Positions 58,304-64,000 of a stretch of DNA of 64,000 bases are shown here, piece after piece. The stretch comes from Nocardioides sp. S-1144 (GTDB lineage Bacteria > Actinomycetota > Actinomycetes > Propionibacteriales > Nocardioidaceae). The notes under the pieces were generated by a model that saw only the letters and a program-made list of their open reading frames with translations, made no database searches and was not told the DNA's origin. The translations under genes were made by a program, and so were the position numbers. The stretch's first letter is position 1. Each line of letters begins with the position of its first letter. The stretch covers positions 3,286,001 through 3,350,000 of the forward strand of contig NZ_CP040695.2 in assembly GCF_005954645.2 (NCBI RefSeq). The letters are read 5' to 3'.

Positions 58304-58579
58304 ATGACCGAGGACCTCGGACCCCAGCCGGACCCGCAGATCGAGCCCGGCGAGCCCAACCCCGGTGGCGTGGACGCCGTCTCCCACGGCGACGGCGTCG
58401 ACGGCGAGGCGACCGAGGGTGACCCCGTCGCCCGCGACCTCGACCCCGACGACAACCCCGCCGTCGAGGACGTGCTGCCCGACGAGATGCGCCAGGGCGA
58501 GGACACCTCGACCGAGGCGACCCGGGGTGACGGCAGCGACGACGGGGACGGCGAGCCCACCGAGGAGTCGCCGGCATGA
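58304..58579 (+). CDS. Acidic disordered protein
   Basis: A 91-residue protein, about a third Asp+Glu, with Pro/Gly but no aromatic residues. AGGAGG precedes ATG 58304. Its TGA overlaps the ATG of the next gene (ATGA). The reading frame has no internal homology that I recognise. It may be an osmoprotective or scaffold-like protein. Confidence 0.6.
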   Translation: MTEDLGPQPDPQIEPGEPNPGGVDAVSHGDGVDGEATEGDPVARDLDPDDNPAVEDVLPDEMRQGEDTSTEATRGDGSDDGDGEPTEESPA

Positions 58580-58845
58580 GCGAGGACGCCACGCCGGCCG
58601 AGAAGTACGACCCGACCGAGTCCGACCAGGACACCGCGGGCTCGATGGGCGTCAGCAGCGAGCGCGAGGGGCCCACCGGTCCCGGGCAGCACGGCACGAC
58701 CGGCACCCGTGACGTCGGCCCCGCCCGGCGCGACCCGGACGACGACGTCCCGCCCGAGCAGTCCGCCGGCGGCCCCGAGACCAACCCCGACCCGCCGGTC
58801 CCGCCGGTCGCCGGCTACTCCTCCGTCGACCCGCGCAGCGACTAG
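58576..58845 (+). CDS. Acidic disordered protein
   Basis: An 89-residue protein with MSEDATPAEKYDPTESDQDTA, then Gly/Pro-rich sequence and ending PVAGYSSVDPRSD. It is translationally coupled to the previous gene (ATGA) and followed 7 bp later by peptidase E. The composition is like that of 58304-58579, suggesting a duplicated pair. Confidence 0.6.
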   Translation: MSEDATPAEKYDPTESDQDTAGSMGVSSEREGPTGPGQHGTTGTRDVGPARRDPDDDVPPEQSAGGPETNPDPPVPPVAGYSSVDPRSD

Positions 58846-58852
58846 GGCAGCC

Positions 58853-59587
58853 GTGACCGCCGAGACACCCACGATCCTGGCGACCTCGGGCGGCGTGGTC
58901 AGCGGCGTCCGGTCGCACTGGTCGGTGGGTCCCCTGACCCACCACGCCGTCGAGCTCGCCGGCGTCACCGGTCGCGCCCCGCGCGTCTGCTTCGTCGGGA
59001 CCGCGTCGGGCGACGCGAGCTCGTTGACGGCCGGCTTCTACGACATGGCGATCGAGGCCGGCTTCGCGCCGTCGCACCTGCGGCTGTTCACGATGCCCAA
59101 CGTGCCCGACATCCGCGAGCACCTCCTCGCCCAGGACGTCGTCTGGGTCTTCGGCGGCAGCGTCGCCGGGCTGCTCGCCATGTGGGAGCTGCACGGCGTC
59201 GGCGAGGCCATGCGGGAGGCGTGGCAGGCCGGCGTCGTCCTCACCGGCGTCTCGGCCGGCTCGCTGTGCTGGCACGTGGGCGGCACCACCGACTCCTTCG
59301 GCCCCGACCTGCGCCCGATCACGAACGGCCTGGGCTTCCTGCCCTACTCCAACGGCGTCCACTACGACTCCGAGGACCAGCGCCGCCCGCTCTACCACCG
59401 CCTGATCGCCGACCAGACCCTGCCGGCGGGCTACGCCACCGACGACGGCGTCGGGCTGCTCTACCGCGGCACCGAGATGGTCGAGGCCATCGCCGAGCGC
59501 GACCGGGCCGGTGCCTACTGGGTCGAGCGGGGCGCCGACGGCGCCGCGGTCGAGACCGCCCTCGACGTCACGCGACTGCCGGGCTGA
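58853..59587 (+). CDS. Peptidase E (S51 family)
   Basis: A 244-residue intracellular dipeptidase-like serine peptidase of the class I glutamine amidotransferase-like fold. Nucleophile elbow GVSAGS (Ser134), followed by CWHVGG; YATDDGVGLLY (Asp/Glu region near 200) is the acid-containing segment. S51 enzymes cleave after N-terminal Asp. GTG 58853 is the start. It is close behind the acidic protein pair, so may be the operon's end. Confidence 0.82.
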   Translation: MTAETPTILATSGGVVSGVRSHWSVGPLTHHAVELAGVTGRAPRVCFVGTASGDASSLTAGFYDMAIEAGFAPSHLRLFTMPNVPDIREHLLAQDVVWVFGGSVAGLLAMWELHGVGEAMREAWQAGVVLTGVSAGSLCWHVGGTTDSFGPDLRPITNGLGFLPYSNGVHYDSEDQRRPLYHRLIADQTLPAGYATDDGVGLLYRGTEMVEAIAERDRAGAYWVERGADGAAVETALDVTRLPG

Positions 59588-59599
59588 CCCGGCGCTCGC

Positions 59600-61072
59600 T
59601 CAGCCGCAGGTGGGGCCGGCCGCGACCGGCAGCGGCGCGGGGACGCCGACGCCCGGCATGCCGAGCGTGACGCCGGCCGGGGCGGGCGCCGCCGTGCGGG
59701 CCTCCCAGGCGTCGCCGGAGCGGGTTCGGCGCACCGCGTGGACCCGGTCGGCGACCAGGTGGTGGGGTGCGGCGTGGGTGACCTCGACGACGGCGCGGTC
59801 GCCCGGTCGCACCGGGCCGAGCGTGTCGTCCGGCGCCACGAAGTGCACGAGCCGGTTGTCGGGCCCGCGGCCCGAGAGCCGCCGGGTGGCGGCGTCCTTG
59901 CGCCCCTCGCCCTCGGAGACCATCAGCTCGACGGTGCGACCGACGAGCGCCTTGTTCTCGCTCCAGGCGACGTCGTTGACGAGCGTGACGAGCCGGTCGT
60001 AGCGGTCGCGCAGGACGTCGGCCGGCACCTGGTCGGGCATCGTGGCGGCCGGGGTGCCGGGGCGCTTGGAGTACTGGAAGGTGAAGGCGCCGGCGAAGCG
60101 GGCCTGGCCGACGACGTCCAGGGTGGCGAGGTGGTCCTCCTCGGTCTCCCCGGGGAAGCCGACGATGATGTCGGTGGTGATCGCGGCCTCGGGCATCGCG
60201 GCGCGGACCCGCTCGATGATGCCGAGGAACTTGTCGCGGCGGTAGGAGCGACGCATCATCCGCAGCAGCCGGTCGGAGCCCGACTGCAGCGGCATGTGCA
60301 GCTGCGGCATCACGTTGGGCGTCTCGGCCATCGCCTCGATGACGTCGTCGGTGAACTCCGCGGGGTGCGGGGAGGTGAAGCGCACCCGCTCGAGCCCCTC
60401 GATCGAGCCGCACGAGCGGAGCAGCTTGGAGAAGGCCTGGCGGTCGCCGAACTCGACGCCGTAGGCGTTCACGTTCTGGCCGAGCAGGGTGATCTCGGAG
60501 ACGCCGTCGGCGACGAGCGCCTCGATCTCGGCGAGGACGTCGCCGGGCCGGCGGTCCTTCTCCTTGCCGCGCAGCGCCGGGACGATGCAGAACGTGCAGG
60601 TGTTGTTGCAGCCGACCGACACCGACACCCAGGCGGCGTAGGCCGAGTCGCGCTTGGTCGGCAGCGTCGAGGGGAAGACCTCGAGCGACTCGAGGATCTC
60701 GACCTGCGCCTCCTCCTGCACGCGCGCCCGCTCGAGCAGCACCGGCAGCGAGCCGATGTTGTGGGTGCCGAACACGACGTCGACGTAGGGCGCCTTCTGC
60801 GTGATCGTCGCGCGGTCCTTCTGCGCCAGGCAGCCGCCGACCGCGATCTGCATCGACGGGTTCGCTGCCTTCACCGGCGCCAGGTGCGACAGGTTGCCGT
60901 AGAGCTTGTTGTCGGCGTTCTCGCGCACCGCACAGGTGTTGAAGACGACGACGTCGGCCTGCTCGCCCGTGGGTGCCGCGGCGTAGCCCGCGTCCTCCAG
61001 CAGGCCGGTGAGCCGCTCGGAGTCGTGGACGTTCATCTGGCACCCGTAGGTGCGGACCTCATAGGTGCGCAT
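59600..61072 (-). CDS. miaB: tRNA-2-methylthio-N6-dimethylallyladenosine synthase
   Basis: A 490-residue radical-SAM methylthiotransferase that modifies i6A37 made by MiaA. The N-terminal domain begins [14 protein letters not shown] with Cys11 and further cysteines in NTCAVREN and GGCLAQ for the auxiliary cluster; the radical-SAM CxxxCxxC is [12 protein letters not shown]; a TRAM domain lies at the end (about 390-455). ATG 61072 is chosen; the open frame upstream is Gly/Arg-rich and unconserved. The last residues [13 protein letters not shown] form a divergent tail. Confidence 0.96.
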   Translation of the reverse strand: MRTYEVRTYGCQMNVHDSERLTGLLEDAGYAAAPTGEQADVVVFNTCAVRENADNKLYGNLSHLAPVKAANPSMQIAVGGCLAQKDRATITQKAPYVDVVFGTHNIGSLPVLLERARVQEEAQVEILESLEVFPSTLPTKRDSAYAAWVSVSVGCNNTCTFCIVPALRGKEKDRRPGDVLAEIEALVADGVSEITLLGQNVNAYGVEFGDRQAFSKLLRSCGSIEGLERVRFTSPHPAEFTDDVIEAMAETPNVMPQLHMPLQSGSDRLLRMMRRSYRRDKFLGIIERVRAAMPEAAITTDIIVGFPGETEEDHLATLDVVGQARFAGAFTFQYSKRPGTPAATMPDQVPADVLRDRYDRLVTLVNDVAWSENKALVGRTVELMVSEGEGRKDAATRRLSGRGPDNRLVHFVAPDDTLGPVRPGDRAVVEVTHAAPHHLVADRVHAVRRTRSGDAWEARTAAPAPAGVTLGMPGVGVPAPLPVAAGPTCG

Positions 61073-61245
61073 GACGCCGTCCAGGGTACGGCGCCCGCGA
61101 CCCGCGCCCGGAATCAGTGCGGTGCCGGTGGCAGCCGCGACGCGGCCCGACGCCCCCACTCCCCTGGCCCAGCCGGGTCACGGTCGGGACTCACTCAGGT
61201 GTCGCGCGTAGCCCTCCGGACCCGGGTACCACTAGGGTCCCGCCC

Positions 61246-62031
<786 letters not shown>

Positions 62032-62080
62032 TCCACCGCCACAGACCGACCCGCACCACTCGGAACAGAAGGAGAAGTAC

Positions 62081-62986
62081 ATGCGGCTCACTCAGACCAT
62101 GCGCAAGGCGGGGGTCGTCGCCTCCGGCTTCGCACTCGCGATCGGCCTCGCCGCCTGCGGCGACGCCGGGAGCGACGACGAGGGCAAGAACGTCGACGCC
62201 GAGGAGGTCGAGGAGGGCAAGTTCGAGGCCGGCACCCGGATGGCCGAGCTCGCCGAGGCCGGCACGATCAACGTCGGCGTCAAGTACGACCAGCCCGGCC
62301 TGGGCTTCAAGGGCGCGGCCGACGACCTGCCGAGCGGCTTCGACATCGAGATCGCCAAGCTCCTGGTCGCCGACCTCGGCATCGACCCGCAGGACACCAG
62401 CAAGGTCAAGTACGTCGAGACGATCTCCGACAACCGGGAGCCGTTCCTGCAGGAGGGCACCGTCGACCTCGTGCTCGCCTCCTACTCGATCACCGACGAG
62501 CGCCGGCAGTCGGTCGGCCAGACCGGGCCGTACTTCGTCACCGGCCAGCAGCTCCTGGTGCCCGAGGACTCCGACGTCGAGTCGATCGAGGACCTCAAGG
62601 GCAAGGAGATCTGCTCGGTGACCGGGTCGACCTCGATCGACCGCATCAACGAGAACGGCGCCAAGGGAGTCGGCTTCGACAGCTACTCCGAGTGCGTCCA
62701 GAAGGTGCTCGACGGCAGCGTCTCGGCGATGTCGACCGACGGCACCATCCTCGCCGGCTACGCGGCCCAGAACGAGGGTCAGCTCAAGGTCGTGGGCGAG
62801 GAGTTCTCCGAGGAGAACATCGGGGTCGGCTACAGCATCGACCGTCCCGAGATGTGCGAGTGGATCAACGGCGTGCTCGAGGAGTCCTTCGACAACGGCT
62901 CGTGGGCCGAGGCCTTCGAGCGCACCCTGGGCCCGTCGGGTGTCGAGGTGCCCGACCCGCCGACGCTCGACGCCTGCCCCGCCTGA
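62081..62986 (+). CDS. gluB: Glutamate/amino-acid ABC transporter substrate-binding lipoprotein
   Basis: A 301-residue solute-binding lipoprotein. Signal with lipobox GLAAC (Cys26 region), then a type 3 substrate-binding domain with INVGVKYDQPGLGFKG and a DLVLASYSITDERRQSVG central cleft segment. AGAAGGAG precedes ATG 62081. It is 49 bp from gluA and followed by a strong hairpin before gluC, consistent with high expression of the binding protein relative to permeases. Confidence 0.95.
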   Translation: MRLTQTMRKAGVVASGFALAIGLAACGDAGSDDEGKNVDAEEVEEGKFEAGTRMAELAEAGTINVGVKYDQPGLGFKGAADDLPSGFDIEIAKLLVADLGIDPQDTSKVKYVETISDNREPFLQEGTVDLVLASYSITDERRQSVGQTGPYFVTGQQLLVPEDSDVESIEDLKGKEICSVTGSTSIDRINENGAKGVGFDSYSECVQKVLDGSVSAMSTDGTILAGYAAQNEGQLKVVGEEFSEENIGVGYSIDRPEMCEWINGVLEESFDNGSWAEAFERTLGPSGVEVPDPPTLDACPA

Positions 62987-63011
62987 TCCTCCCGGTCAGT
63001 CCTGACCACCC

Positions 63012-63041
63012 CCGACGGGGCGCCGCGCGGCGCCCCGTCGG
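63012..63041 (+). terminator. Perfect 30-bp hairpin between gluB and gluC
   Basis: CCGACGGGGCGCCGC (63012-63026) is followed immediately by its reverse complement (63027-63041). A realistic fold has a 13-bp stem with a 4-nt loop. No T-run follows. It lies 25 bp after the gluB stop and 33 bp before the gluC start, where an mRNA-stabilising or partial terminator hairpin is common in binding-protein operons. Confidence 0.75.
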
Positions 63042-63074
63042 CGGCCCTCTCCCGCTGGAAGGAGCGCGCTGGCA

Positions 63075-63761
63075 GTGAGAGCCGTCCTCGACAACTTCGA
63101 CGCCTATCTCCAGGCCTTCGGCTACACCCTGTTCCTGTTCCTGGTCGCCGGCGTGCTCTCGATGCTCCTCGGCACCGTCCTGGCGGCGATGCGCGTCGGT
63201 CCGGTCGCGGTCCTGCGCGTCGTGGGCACGACCTACGTGACGCTGGTGCGCAACACGCCCCTCGTCATCGTCTTCGCGTTCTTCTCCTTCGCCGCACCCG
63301 ACCTCGGGATCCGCTTCGGGTGGCTCGACGTCCACATCGGCCCGTTCGACTTCACGACGTTCTTCGGTGCCGCGGTCGTCTCGCTCTCCCTGTACACCTC
63401 CGCCTTCGTCTGCGAGGCGCTGCGCGCCGGCGTCAACGCGGTCTCCCTCGGCCAGGCCGAGGCGGCCCGGGCCCTCGGCCTGCCGTTCGCCGGGGTGATG
63501 CGCGAGGTGGTGCTGCCGCAGGCCTTCCGGGCGTCAATCCCGCCGATGGCCAGCGTGCAGATCGCCCTGATCAAGAACACCTCGGTCGCCGCGGTCTTCG
63601 GCGTCGCGGAGGCCGTGAGCCAGATGCGGTCGTTCAACAACGAGTTCGGGACGCAGCGCTACGGGATCGCGCTGGCGTTCGCCATCGGGTACGTCCTCGT
63701 CGTCGAGGTCGTCTCCTACTTCGCCAACCGCGCGGAGCGACGCTACCGGGTGGCGACATGA
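63075..63761 (+). CDS. gluC: Glutamate ABC transporter permease subunit
   Basis: A 228-residue permease with about five hydrophobic segments. The His/Glu/Gln-type coupling loop EAARALGLPFAGVMREVVLPQA is the EAA motif contacting the ATPase. GTG 63075 follows AAGGAG. It overlaps gluD (ATGA). Confidence 0.93.
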   Translation: MRAVLDNFDAYLQAFGYTLFLFLVAGVLSMLLGTVLAAMRVGPVAVLRVVGTTYVTLVRNTPLVIVFAFFSFAAPDLGIRFGWLDVHIGPFDFTTFFGAAVVSLSLYTSAFVCEALRAGVNAVSLGQAEAARALGLPFAGVMREVVLPQAFRASIPPMASVQIALIKNTSVAAVFGVAEAVSQMRSFNNEFGTQRYGIALAFAIGYVLVVEVVSYFANRAERRYRVAT

Positions 63762-64000
63762 GCAAGACGGCCAGCATCCTCTTCGACGCCCCGGGCCCGC
63801 GCACCGTCGTCCGGCACCGGCTCTACAGCGTCGCCGCGGCGCTCGTGGTCCTCGTCCTCGTCGCGTGGGTGCTCTACCGCTTCGGCAAGGCCGGCCAGTT
63901 CGAGGGCGAGAAGTGGGAGGTCTTCACCACTCCCGAGTACCTCAGCACCCTGCTGGTCGACGGCCTGCTGAAGACCATCCAGATGGCGGCGTTCGCCGTC
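63758..64000 (+). CDS. gluD: Glutamate ABC transporter permease subunit, partial
   Basis: The first 81 codons, MSKTASILFDAPGPRTVVRHRL then a transmembrane segment (LYSVAAALVVLVLVAWVLY) and VFTTPEYLSTLLVDGLLKTIQMAAFAV, the start of the second permease. The ATGA overlap with gluC supports coupled translation. The gene continues past the window. Confidence 0.92.
   Translation, partial: MSKTASILFDAPGPRTVVRHRLYSVAAALVVLVLVAWVLYRFGKAGQFEGEKWEVFTTPEYLSTLLVDGLLKTIQMAAFAV

Overview
The window is high-GC DNA with actinobacterial codon use, many GTG starts and short intergenic gaps. Several gene neighbourhoods are actinobacterial signatures: lexA divergent from a small LysM membrane protein, nrdR-nrdJ, the glgC/glgM glycogen pair, hflX-dapF-miaA-miaB order, gluABCD, a WS/DGAT acyltransferase and MT0933-like and Rv-type small proteins. 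The best guess is a Nocardioides-like member of the Propionibacteriales. That is an inference from gene content, not from a marker alignment. No rRNA, tRNA, CRISPR array, prophage or transposase was seen.

Layout, left to right. 1-13 kb: partial ThrE-type exporter, YbdK/GCS2-type ligase, a DinB2-like Y-family polymerase, a secreted HNH nuclease, a WS/DGAT acyltransferase, a LysR/EamA divergent pair, an orphan beta-class DNA methyltransferase facing a matrixin-like protease, a secreted NAGPA-type glycosidase, a lipoprotein and a Mug-type glycosylase. 11.8-25 kb: glgC and glgM, many small or unassigned membrane and secreted proteins, a SprT-like metalloprotein, an alpha/beta hydrolase, a DksA-type zinc protein, a NERD protein, a decapeptide-repeat secreted protein, a YbjN-like protein, and a PadR-regulated MFS exporter.

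25-29 kb holds the most unusual cluster. It has a Vsr endonuclease, an ADP-ribosylglycohydrolase, and, divergent from the latter, an NrtR-type regulator translationally coupled to a protein fusing a macro-like domain to a SIR2 domain. A long palindrome sits between the divergent genes. All three proteins belong to families that bind or process NAD or ADP-ribose, so this looks like a self-contained NAD/ADP-ribose module.

29-45 kb: the B12-dependent ribonucleotide reductase operon (nrdR-nrdJ) with NrdR boxes, a second Mug-like protein, a CNT nucleoside transporter, the SOS hub (LysM division-inhibitor-like gene and lexA with four candidate LexA boxes between them), a secreted HExxH protease, dinG, a decayed sugar-isomerase fragment, hflX, a P-loop kinase and a VWA gene. 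45-64 kb: SDR, dapF, PPOX flavoprotein, gamma-glutamyltransferase facing an M28 peptidase, an MFS exporter, an AraC-DinB/RibD-C operon, a ClpN-HTH protein with its own operator, a 22-bp tandem array running into miaA, acidic small proteins with a Nudix hydrolase, peptidase E, miaB, and gluABCD, which is cut by the right edge.

DNA maintenance is unusually dense: DinB2-like polymerase, two Mug-like proteins, Vsr, DinG, LexA, a methyltransferase, class II RNR and NrdR. Much of the intergenic DNA is made of perfect inverted repeats, at both convergent and divergent junctions; these are listed individually.
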